In this document: positions 41,738 through 49,386 of the stretch, in pieces
Numbering within the stretch: position 1 is the stretch's first letter
Layout: each line of letters opens with the position of its first letter
Source: Variovorax sp. 770b2
GTDB lineage: Bacteria; Pseudomonadota; Gammaproteobacteria; Burkholderiales; Burkholderiaceae_C
NCBI RefSeq assembly: GCF_900115685.1
Contig: NZ_FOXJ01000007.1
Coordinates: 248,001-312,000, forward strand
Reading direction: 5' to 3'
DNA: 64,000 bases
Position numbers and translations under genes: made by a program
The notes under the pieces: generated by a model
Database searches by the model: none
The model's input: only the letters and a program-made list of their open reading frames with translations
Told to the model about the DNA's origin: nothing

Positions 41738-42316
41738 ATGAAGATGGAACTCATCGAATTCGAAACGCCGCGCCTTCGGCTGCGGCAATGGCGCGAGAGC
41801 GATCTCGCGCCTTTTGCCGCCATGGCCGCCGATCCGCAGGTCATGGAATTTCTGCTGCCCCTGCCCACGCGCGCCGACAGCGATGCGATGGTCGAACGCG
41901 GCAGAGCCCGCATCGCCGAGAACGGCTGGGGCTTCTGGGCCGTGGAGCACAAGGCGACGGGCGAATTCATCGGTTTCACGGGCCTCAACGCGCCAGTGGC
42001 CACGCTGCCTTTCTCGCCGTGCGTGGAGATCGGCTGGCGGTTTGCGCGCCACACATGGGGCCAGGGGTTCGCGACCGAGGCCGCGCGTGGCGCGTTGCAG
42101 GTCGGCTTCGACCAGCTCGGGCTCGACGAGATCGTGGCCTTCACCGCGGTCGGCAACCTGCGCTCGGCCGCGGTGATGGAACGCATCGGCATGCACGAGG
42201 ACATCGCCGGCGCGTTCGATCATCCGCTGGTGCCCGAGGGTCATCCGCTGCGCCGGCACCGGCTTTACCGGTTGGGCCGCGCCGCATGGACCGCCGCGCG
42301 CGGCGCCTCAGAATGA
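41738..42316 (+). CDS. GNAT-family N-acetyltransferase (RimJ/RimL-like)
   Basis: This 192-residue protein has the acetyltransferase_3 pattern: TPRLRLRQWRESDLAPF near residue 10, EIGWRFARHTWGQGFATEA near residue 98 (acetyl-CoA loop) and TAVGNLRSAAVMERIG near residue 137. ATG 41738 is preferred because the upstream ATG at 41714 abuts the operator palindrome; ATG 41744 is also possible. It would acetylate a protein N-terminus or a small amine. It is divergent from MarR and may be co-regulated. Its 3' end overlaps that of the TauE gene by nine bases. Confidence 0.88.
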   Translation: MKMELIEFETPRLRLRQWRESDLAPFAAMAADPQVMEFLLPLPTRADSDAMVERGRARIAENGWGFWAVEHKATGEFIGFTGLNAPVATLPFSPCVEIGWRFARHTWGQGFATEAARGALQVGFDQLGLDEIVAFTAVGNLRSAAVMERIGMHEDIAGAFDHPLVPEGHPLRRHRLYRLGRAAWTAARGASE

Positions 42317-43021
42317 ATGCAGCAGCAGCGCCACGCCCGAGACGATCGCGAAGACCTGCACGAAGATCCGCAGCACGCGTCCGTTGACGTGGCGATGCAC
42401 CACGCGGCTGAGCATGGCGCCCACCGCCAGCGCGGGCAGCAGCAGGGCCGCGGCGCGCAGCTGCGAGCCGTCGATGCGGCCGGTCGCCATCAGCGTGGCC
42501 AGCGACACCAGTTCGCCGACCAGAAAGCACAGTGCGATGGTCGAGCGCATGGTGGGCGCTCGCTGGTGCTGGTAGACCAGTGCCAGCGGCGGTCCGCCGA
42601 TGCCGGTCGCGGTCTCGGTGATGCCGGTGACCAGCCCCGCCGCCACGAAGGCGGAGCGCCCGGGTGAGAAGGCCGGCATCATCAGCGTGACCAGCGCCGC
42701 CGCGATGGTCGATGCGCCGACGAACAGCGACAGCTGGCCCGCGCTCAGCGCCGCCAGCACCCACAGGCCGCCGGCGGTGCCGAGCACGCGGCCGCCGGTG
42801 ATCCAGCCGGCGCCGGTGCGGTCGATCGCGCCGCGCTCGCGCCACATCACGTAGAAGTTGAGCGGCAGCATCAGCACCAGCACGCACACCGGCAGCAGGT
42901 CGGGGCGCACGATGCCGATCACCGGCGCGGCGATGAGCGCGAAGCCGACACCGGTCGCGCCCTGCACGAAGGCGGCGACCAGCACGGCGAGCGAGACGAG
43001 GAGAAGGTGCTGCGCGCTCAC
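42308..43021 (-). CDS. TauE/SafE-family sulfite exporter-like membrane protein
   Basis: This 237-residue protein has about seven to eight transmembrane helices and the TauE/SafE start LAVLVAAFVQGATGVGFALIA plus TETATGIGGPPLAL in the middle. It starts at GTG 43021, whose last bases overlap the amidohydrolase stop (GTGA), so it is the third gene of the LacI-controlled operon. Family members export sulfite, sulfoacetate or related organic anions. Its link to a nucleobase-type permease and amidohydrolase is only by operon; the transported compound is unknown. Confidence 0.88.
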   Translation of the reverse strand: MSAQHLLLVSLAVLVAAFVQGATGVGFALIAAPVIGIVRPDLLPVCVLVLMLPLNFYVMWRERGAIDRTGAGWITGGRVLGTAGGLWVLAALSAGQLSLFVGASTIAAALVTLMMPAFSPGRSAFVAAGLVTGITETATGIGGPPLALVYQHQRAPTMRSTIALCFLVGELVSLATLMATGRIDGSQLRAAALLLPALAVGAMLSRVVHRHVNGRVLRIFVQVFAIVSGVALLLHSF

Positions 43022-44454
43022 TGAACGTTCCGGGCGCCGGCGGCGCCGTCCATGCGGTTTGCGGACAGGCGGCGGTGCTCGACCGCCGTGGGGTGCAGGC
43101 GCACGATGGGCGCGCGCTCGATGGCCGCATGCGCGATGTGCGCGAGCCGGTGCTGCAGCGCGCGCGCGTCCCAGTCGGGCGGCCAGCCCTCCCACAGGCG
43201 CAGGCGGCCATCGACGAACACGGCCGTGATCTGGTCGCGGTTGCCCAGGCGCACCAGGTCCCAGGTGAGATCGACGGAGGTGCACATCTCGGGTGTATCG
43301 ACATCGACGACGAGGAAGTCGGCCGCCTTGCCCACGGCGATCTCGCCGGTCAGGTGCCCGAGGCCCACGGCGCGCGCGCCTTCGTGCGTCGCGTGGTCCA
43401 GCCAGGTCCAGCCGCCGCCGCTGGACGCATCGCCGATGGCCATGCCGAAGGCCAGCTTCTGCGCGGCCTCGGCCGCGTCCATCAGGCGGAAGGCATCGCT
43501 GCGCGTGGCGTCGGTGCCCAGCCCGAAGCGGATGCCCAGCGCGGCCATCAGGTTCGCAGGTGCCACGGCGTTGCCCTTCCACTGGCTGGCGACGGGGTTG
43601 TAGCTCACGGCCGTGTCGGTGTCGCGCAGCAGCATGAGCTCGGCGGGCGTGACGAGCGTGCCGTGCGCGATCAGCACCTGCGGGCCGAGCGCGCCGAGCT
43701 GCGCGAGCAGTTCCAGCGGCCGCTTGCCGCGCTGTACCACCGAGCGCTCGACCGACGCGAGGTGTTCGTTGACATGCGTCTGAAACACAGTGCGCGCCTC
43801 GGCGCACAGCATGGACACGCCGGCCAGCATTTCGTCGGAAGCGGCTTCGGGCACCGAGATGGCGAGCGAGGGATGCACCAGCGGCGCGTTCGACCAGTGC
43901 TGCAGGAAGCGCGCGGCGTGCGTGCGGATGGCTTCGCGCTCACCGGCGCTGCTGTCGTTGCCGCCGTCGTTGCAGATCAGCCCCAGCACGCAGCGCAGTC
44001 CGGCCTCCTGCACGGCCGCCGCGACCGCACCGATGTCGCCCGGTGCGCGCGTGCCCGCATCGCACACGGTCGTGAAGCCGCCGCGCAACGACTCGAGCGC
44101 GGCGAGCTTGGAGGCCAGGTAGACGAACTCGTCGTCCAGGCTCGATTCGAGCGGCACCCACACGCGCCGGAAGATCTCCGACGGCTCGCCGTAGGCCAGC
44201 GACTTGCCGAAGGACTGCGTGAGGTGGTGGTGGGCGTCGATCATTCCCGGCATCAGCAGCTTGCCGGGCAGCGGTAGGGGCACGAGGTGCGGATGGCGCG
44301 CGGCGAGGGCATCGGCGGGGCCGACGTCGCGAAAGCGCCCGCCGGCCACATGCACGGCATGGCCGGTCGCGGGGCCGTCGCGCAGCATCAGGTAATCGGG
44401 AACGAGCAGCAGCTCGTCGGCCGCGAAGAGCGCGGCATCGAGTTCAGGAAGCAT
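43018..44454 (-). CDS. Amidohydrolase-superfamily deaminase/chlorohydrolase-like enzyme
   Basis: This 478-residue protein is a subtype-III amidohydrolase. Metal ligands are visible in MPGMIDAHHHLTQSFG near residue 70, FQTHVNEHLASVE near residue 240, VLIAHGTLV near residue 275 and GLGTDATRSDAF near residue 320. This layout is shared by guanine deaminase, 8-oxoguanine deaminase, TrzN and AtzB. With the adjacent nucleobase permease, a purine or pyrimidine derivative, or an s-triazine, is a plausible substrate. It is expressed between the permease (48 bases upstream) and the TauE gene. Confidence 0.85.
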   Translation of the reverse strand: MLPELDAALFAADELLLVPDYLMLRDGPATGHAVHVAGGRFRDVGPADALAARHPHLVPLPLPGKLLMPGMIDAHHHLTQSFGKSLAYGEPSEIFRRVWVPLESSLDDEFVYLASKLAALESLRGGFTTVCDAGTRAPGDIGAVAAAVQEAGLRCVLGLICNDGGNDSSAGEREAIRTHAARFLQHWSNAPLVHPSLAISVPEAASDEMLAGVSMLCAEARTVFQTHVNEHLASVERSVVQRGKRPLELLAQLGALGPQVLIAHGTLVTPAELMLLRDTDTAVSYNPVASQWKGNAVAPANLMAALGIRFGLGTDATRSDAFRLMDAAEAAQKLAFGMAIGDASSGGGWTWLDHATHEGARAVGLGHLTGEIAVGKAADFLVVDVDTPEMCTSVDLTWDLVRLGNRDQITAVFVDGRLRLWEGWPPDWDARALQHRLAHIAHAAIERAPIVRLHPTAVEHRRLSANRMDGAAGARNVQ

Positions 44455-44502
44455 GGTGAGAAGAAAAACAGGAGCGGAGAAAAAAATGGAGAACGCGGCG
44501 GC

Positions 44503-45870
44503 TCAGCGCGGGGCCGGCGCCATCTCGGCGGACTCGGCAGGCTCGGCGGGCTCGGCTGTTGCGGGGAGTTCGGCGTGCGTGCGGTTGAAGACCGCGTTGA
44601 GCAGCACCGCCGTGAGCGACCCCATCGCCAGGCCGTTGCCCAGCACCAATTGCAGCGTGTCCGGAAAGCGGCTGTACAGGCCCGGCACGACGATGGGCAG
44701 AAGGCCCATGGTGAGCGCGCCGGCCAGCACGAACATGTTGCCGCGCTCGTGCAGGTCGATCTTGCGCAGCATGCCGATGCCCATGGTGCCGATGATCGCG
44801 AACACCACCATCGCGGTGCCGCCGACCACGGCCGCGGGAATGGCGCTGGCCAGCCGGCCGAGCGGCGCCGACAACGCGATGAGGATCAGGATCGCGCCGG
44901 CCGTCGCCGTGACGTAGCGCGAGCGCACGTTGGTGGCGCGCACGATGCCGATGTTCTCGCCGCTGGTGATGATCATCGAGGTGCCGAAGAAGCCGCCCGC
45001 CAGCGACATCAGCGCATCGCCCCGGATGGTGCGCGGCACCGCGTCGCGCGCATTGATCCTGCGGCCCACCACTTCGGCCACCGCCACGGTCTGGCCGGTG
45101 GCCTCGACCATCGAGATGACGCTGAAGACCAGGAGCGGCACGGCCGCCACGAGGTCGAAGCGCGGCGTGCCGAAGGGCAGCAGCGTCGGCAGGCTCCAGA
45201 AGGAGCCCGTGGCGACCGTGCCGAGATCCATCAGCCCGCACCCGGCCGCCAGCACCGTGCCGGCCAGGAGCCCGAGCAGCACCGCGAGCTGGCCGAGCGT
45301 GCCCTTGAAGAGCCGCGCGAACAGCACCGTGAAGCCGATGGTCGCGAGCGCCAGGCCGATGTTCACCGGGTCCGCGAACGTGGGCGTGCCGGCCTTGCCC
45401 GCGATGATGCCGCCGTATACCTTCACGAGGTTGATCGACACCAGCAGCAGCAGCGTGCCGATGACGATCTTCGGAAAGTACCTGAGGCACCGCGCGAAGA
45501 CCGGCAGGATGAGGAAATAGAAGAGCGCCGTGAGGATCACCGCGCCCGAGGCGGTCTGCAGGTCGCGCTGCTGCGCGATCGTCACGAACATCACGATCGG
45601 CGCACCGCCCGGCACCATCACGAAGGGCAGCCTCGCGCCGAACTTCCAGGGTCCGAACGACTGCAGCAGCGTCCCCAGGCCGCACATGAGGAAGGTGGCG
45701 CTGATGAGATTGACGGTCAGGGCCGCCGGCAGGCCCAGCGCCTTGGCCACCAGGAACACGGACGTGATGGGCACGGCCGCCATCACCAGCACATGCTGCA
45801 GGCCGAACAGCAGCAGTTGCGAAACGGGCAGCACGGCGTCGACGGCAGGGGCGTCCGAAACACGGGACAT
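44503..45870 (-). CDS. Uracil/xanthine permease-family (NCS2) transporter
   Basis: This 455-residue protein has LLLFGLQHVLVMAAVPITSV near residue 17, MVEATGQTVAVAEVVGRR near residue 252 and TSGENIGIVRATNVRSRYVT near residue 310, which follow the NCS2 nucleobase:cation symporter pattern, with about 12-14 membrane helices. ATG 45870 is used; a longer frame runs through the operator. It would import a purine or pyrimidine by proton symport. It is first in the operon permease-amidohydrolase-TauE and faces a LacI repressor with two operators between. Confidence 0.9.
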   Translation of the reverse strand: MSRVSDAPAVDAVLPVSQLLLFGLQHVLVMAAVPITSVFLVAKALGLPAALTVNLISATFLMCGLGTLLQSFGPWKFGARLPFVMVPGGAPIVMFVTIAQQRDLQTASGAVILTALFYFLILPVFARCLRYFPKIVIGTLLLLVSINLVKVYGGIIAGKAGTPTFADPVNIGLALATIGFTVLFARLFKGTLGQLAVLLGLLAGTVLAAGCGLMDLGTVATGSFWSLPTLLPFGTPRFDLVAAVPLLVFSVISMVEATGQTVAVAEVVGRRINARDAVPRTIRGDALMSLAGGFFGTSMIITSGENIGIVRATNVRSRYVTATAGAILILIALSAPLGRLASAIPAAVVGGTAMVVFAIIGTMGIGMLRKIDLHERGNMFVLAGALTMGLLPIVVPGLYSRFPDTLQLVLGNGLAMGSLTAVLLNAVFNRTHAELPATAEPAEPAESAEMAPAPR

Positions 45871-45894
45871 GATCGATTCCTTTGACCGGGTTCG

Positions 45895-45914
45895 CGCCCA
45901 AATCGATTTGGGCG
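45895..45914. promoter_or_regulatory. LacI-type operator O1 (20-bp perfect palindrome)
   Basis: CGCCCAAATCGATTTGGGCG is a perfect palindrome with a central CG at 45904-45905, the hallmark of LacI/GalR operators. It lies 25 bases upstream of the permease start, where it would block that promoter or transcription elongation. Confidence 0.8.
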
Positions 45915-45965
45915 ACGAAGGAAAAAAAGCCGCCTGGGGCGGTGGGGTACATTCCGGGCCAGTCG

Positions 45966-45981
45966 CCCAAAACGATTTGGG
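45966..45981. promoter_or_regulatory. LacI-type operator O2
   Basis: CCCAAAACGATTTGGG differs from the O1 core by one base. Its centre is 69 bases from that of O1 and 42 bases from the LacI start, so it probably mediates autoregulation. Two sites at this distance could also allow looping if the repressor forms tetramers. Confidence 0.75.
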
Positions 45982-46015
45982 AATTGAATCACCGCTTTTG
46001 AAAAAGGTCAACGGG

Positions 46016-47053
46016 ATGAGCACCAATCCATCGCCGCGGGCAAACATCAAGGACGTGGCCCGGGAGGCCGGCGTGTCGCCGACCACGGTCTCCCACGCGC
46101 TCAATGCCCGCGGCCAGGTCGACGCCGAGACCCGCGCGCGCGTCGAGCAGGCGGCCCTGAAGCTGGGCTATCGCCCCAACCGGAACGCCCAGCGGCTGCG
46201 CACGGGCGAGGCGCACATGATCGTGCTGCTGTCGTCGATGCCCTTCGCGGTGGCCGGCGGCCCGTCGCGCCTGGGCTTCATGATGGAAGTGGCCGCCGTG
46301 GCCGCCGCCGAGGCCCTGAACCGCAGCCTCGCGCTGGTGCTGGCGCCGCCCATGGAAAGCGGGCGGATGCCGATGGAGCTGCTGGACGTGGACGGGGCCC
46401 TGGTGATCGAACCCTCCGCCGGCGATGCAAACCTGGAATACCTCATGCGCCGGGGCCTCCCGGTGGTGGCCATCGGCAAGCCGGCGGAAGGTCCCGCCAT
46501 GCCGCCGTACGTGGACATCCATTCCGGACAGACGACGCAGCTGCTGCTCGACCACCTGCATGAACAGGGCGCGCGCAAGGTCGCGATGATCCTGGGCGCC
46601 GCGCAGCGCAACTCCTATGTGGAGGCCCGGGCGGTTTACGAGCGCTTCGCGGCGGGACGCGGCCAGCCCGCGCTGCTGTCGCTGATCGACGAGGCCAGCG
46701 GCGAGCGCGGCGGCAAGGAGGCCGCGCTGGCGCTCCTGGCGGCCCACCCCGACATCGACGCGTTCTGCATCCCGGTGGACGCCTTCGCATCGGGCGCGGT
46801 GACGGCCATCGCCGAATCGGGCCGGCGCATTCCAGAGGACGTGATGGTTGCCACGCGCTACGACGGTCCCCGCGCACGCACCTGCGTGCCGCCGCTCACC
46901 GCGGTGGACCTGCACCTGGAAGAAGTCGCGCAGCAGGCCATCGCGCTGCTGTTCGACCACCTGCGCGGGGACAGGAGCCGCCACCGCGTGGAAGGACCGG
47001 TGGCGCAACTCGTGGCGCGCGAGTCGTCCGCGCGCCGCGGCCGGTCAGCCTAG
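46016..47053 (+). CDS. LacI-family transcription repressor
   Basis: This 345-residue protein begins with a LacI helix-turn-helix and hinge (ANIKDVAREAGVSPTTVSHA, then GYRPNRNAQRLRTG) within about the first 65 residues. A periplasmic-binding-protein-like effector domain follows, with MIVLLSSMPFAVAGG near residue 73 and PEDVMVATRYDGPRA near residue 277. It should bind the two CCCAAA-TTTGGG palindromes upstream and control itself and the permease operon. The effector is probably the imported compound or its breakdown product. ATG 46016 follows an AAAGGT ribosome site. Its stop overlaps the convergent dehydrogenase gene by four bases. Confidence 0.93.
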   Translation: MSTNPSPRANIKDVAREAGVSPTTVSHALNARGQVDAETRARVEQAALKLGYRPNRNAQRLRTGEAHMIVLLSSMPFAVAGGPSRLGFMMEVAAVAAAEALNRSLALVLAPPMESGRMPMELLDVDGALVIEPSAGDANLEYLMRRGLPVVAIGKPAEGPAMPPYVDIHSGQTTQLLLDHLHEQGARKVAMILGAAQRNSYVEARAVYERFAAGRGQPALLSLIDEASGERGGKEAALALLAAHPDIDAFCIPVDAFASGAVTAIAESGRRIPEDVMVATRYDGPRARTCVPPLTAVDLHLEEVAQQAIALLFDHLRGDRSRHRVEGPVAQLVARESSARRGRSA

Positions 47054-48444
47054 TTCGGCTTGGCGCGCGAGACGCGCCACACCGCGTTGCCCACGTCGTC
47101 GGCCACCAGCAGCGCGCCGCTCTTGTCCAGCGCGACGCCCACCGGCCGGCCCTGCGCCTTTTCGTCGGCAGTGAGAAAGCCGGTGAGGATGTCCACCGGC
47201 GGCCCGCTCGGCTTGCCGCCGATGAAGGGCACGAACACCACCTTGTAGCCCGACTTGGGCTTGCGGTTCCACGAGCCGTGCTCGCCGACGAAGACGCCGC
47301 TCGCGAACTCCGGCGGCATGCCGCGCGCGTTCGAGAAGGTCATGCCCAGCGGCGCGACGTGCGAGCCGAGCGCGTAGTCGGGTGCGATGGCCTTGGCCGT
47401 CATCTCGGGGTTCTGCGGCGTGACACGGGCATCGACGATGCCGCCGTAGTAGCTCCAGGGCCAGCCGTAGAAGGCACCTTCCTTCACCGAGGTGAGGTAG
47501 TCGGGCACGAGGTCGCTGCCGATCTCGTCGCGTTCGTTCACCACGGTCCACAGCGCGTTGGTGTCCGGGTCCCAGCCCATGCCGTTGGGGTTGCGCAGGC
47601 CGCTGGCGTACAGGCGCTTCTCGCCGGTCTTCGCATCGACCTCCCATATCGCGGCGCGGCCTTCCTCGGCTGCGAGGCCGTTCTCGCCGATGTTGCTGTT
47701 GGAGCCGACCGTCACGTAGAGCTTGCTGCCGTCGGCATTGGCGATCACGTTCTTGGTCCAGTGGTGGTTGATGCCCGCGGGCAATTGCGTGACCAGCGTC
47801 GGGTTGACCTTCACCGAGGTCTCACCCTCGGTGTAGGGCACCTTCACGAGCGCATCGGCGTTGGCGATGAAGAGCTCGTTGCCCACCAGCGCCATGCCGT
47901 AGGGCGACATGAGGTTGGTCATGAAGACCTGCTTGACCTCGGCCACGCCGTCGCCGTCGGCATCGCGCAGCAGGGTGATGCGGTTGGCGCTGGGGACGCC
48001 CGCGCCCGCGCGGCCCATGACCTTGCCCATGACCCAGTTGCGGATCTTGGCGATGGGCCCGCTGCCGCCGTCGCTGCTGCCTTCGGGCTTGGGCGGCTTG
48101 TTGCTCTCGGCCACCAGCACGTCGCCGTTCGGGAGGGTATAGACCCAGCGCGGATGGTCCAGGCCGCGCGCGAGGGCCGTCACCCGCAGGCCTTCGGCAG
48201 GGGTGGGGGCGGCGGTGTCGGTCCAGCCGATGGCGGTCGCCACGTTCACGGTGGGAATCAGGGTCTTGTTCGGCTCGACCAGTTGCGGGCGCGGACCGGT
48301 CGTGACCTCGGGGGACAGCTTGGCGGCCTCGCCGCAGCCGGCCACCAGCAGGGCGGCGGCAACGGCCAGGGCGGCCAGGGCGGACATCTCGGACATCTTC
48401 CAGGCACGGGCGTTGCGGGTGCGTGCTTGCTGCGGAGCTTTCAT
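47050..48444 (-). CDS. PQQ-dependent sugar dehydrogenase-like lipoprotein (sorbosone dehydrogenase family)
   Basis: This 464-residue protein has a lipoprotein signal (AAALLVAGCGEA, lipobox cysteine near residue 37) and a six-bladed propeller of the GDH/sorbosone-dehydrogenase type. LARGLDHPRWVYTLPNGDVL near residue 93, GINHHWTKNVIANADGSKLY near residue 227 and GLRNPNGMGWDP near residue 285 are family blocks that include PQQ-site residues. It would oxidise a sugar or aldehyde at the periplasmic face. It converges with LacI and appears monocistronic. Many homologues are uncharacterised, so the substrate is open. Confidence 0.87.
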   Translation of the reverse strand: MKAPQQARTRNARAWKMSEMSALAALAVAAALLVAGCGEAAKLSPEVTTGPRPQLVEPNKTLIPTVNVATAIGWTDTAAPTPAEGLRVTALARGLDHPRWVYTLPNGDVLVAESNKPPKPEGSSDGGSGPIAKIRNWVMGKVMGRAGAGVPSANRITLLRDADGDGVAEVKQVFMTNLMSPYGMALVGNELFIANADALVKVPYTEGETSVKVNPTLVTQLPAGINHHWTKNVIANADGSKLYVTVGSNSNIGENGLAAEEGRAAIWEVDAKTGEKRLYASGLRNPNGMGWDPDTNALWTVVNERDEIGSDLVPDYLTSVKEGAFYGWPWSYYGGIVDARVTPQNPEMTAKAIAPDYALGSHVAPLGMTFSNARGMPPEFASGVFVGEHGSWNRKPKSGYKVVFVPFIGGKPSGPPVDILTGFLTADEKAQGRPVGVALDKSGALLVADDVGNAVWRVSRAKPN

Positions 48445-48576
48445 GCGTGATCCTTGCGCGGCGAAGGGCCGCTTGCCGGGCGGATCATGACCGGCCGGCC
48501 GGCCGCCGGGTTGTCGGTCGTGGGCGCTTTCTGGCGTGGGCGCACCCCGATCGCGCATCGCCGCTACCATCGCCGC

Positions 48577-49341
48577 ATGACCGACGACCTGTTCCGTGCC
48601 GACGCCTACCTGCGCGCCTGCGAAGCCCGCGTCCTGCGCATCGACGAGACCGGCATCGTGCTGGACCGCACGGTGTTCTATCCGCTGGGCGGCGGGCAGG
48701 CTGGAGACAGCGGCGTGCTGGCCCTGGCCGACGGCCGCGAAGTCGTCATTGCCGACACCCGCAAGGCCAAGAACGAAGAAGGCCTTCCCACCAACGAATT
48801 CCTCCATGTGCCGGCGCCCGAACAGGCCGACCTGCTGGCCGCGCTGAGGCCCGGCGACACCGTCACCGCACGCCTGGACTGGGAGCGCCGCCACCGGCTG
48901 ATGCGCTTTCACACCGCCTCCCACCTGCTGTGCCACCTCGTGCCGGTGCCGGTGAACGGCTGCTCGATCACGCCCGACTATGCGCGCATCGATTTCCACA
49001 TGACCGATCCGCTCGACAAGGAAGCGCTCACCGCCGGCCTCGCCCGCCTGGTCGGCGCGGCCCACCCGCTGACCGTGGGCGCCATCACCGACGAAGAGCT
49101 CGACGCGAACCCGGCCCTGGTCAAGAGCATGAGCGTGCAGCCGCCGCGCGGCACGGGCACGGTGCGCACCATCCGCATCGGCGGCGCGGGCGAGGGCGAC
49201 GCGCAGATCGATTTCCAGCCCTGCGGCGGCACGCATGTTGCGAACACCGCCGAGATCGGGGCCGTGGTCGTCACCAAGATCGAGAAGAAAAGCGCCAACA
49301 GCCGGCGCGTGGTGCTGGGCTGGGCGGCGGCCGCGGCCTGA
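48577..49341 (+). CDS. Alanyl-tRNA editing protein (AlaX)
   Basis: This 254-residue protein is a free-standing copy of the AlaRS editing domain. It has FYPLGGGQAGDSGVL near residue 31, the zinc motif HTASHLLCHLV near residue 112 and CGGTHVANTAEIG near residue 217, which supply the two His and the Cys/His ligands. It removes serine or glycine from mischarged tRNA-Ala. ATG 48577 is chosen because residues before it do not resemble the family. It is probably transcribed alone and ends 45 bases before the DsbD-like gene. Confidence 0.93.
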   Translation: MTDDLFRADAYLRACEARVLRIDETGIVLDRTVFYPLGGGQAGDSGVLALADGREVVIADTRKAKNEEGLPTNEFLHVPAPEQADLLAALRPGDTVTARLDWERRHRLMRFHTASHLLCHLVPVPVNGCSITPDYARIDFHMTDPLDKEALTAGLARLVGAAHPLTVGAITDEELDANPALVKSMSVQPPRGTGTVRTIRIGGAGEGDAQIDFQPCGGTHVANTAEIGAVVVTKIEKKSANSRRVVLGWAAAAA

Positions 49342-49386
49342 CGATCCTCCGGAACTTCGCCCTGCCCTATTGCTCCGACTGACGGC

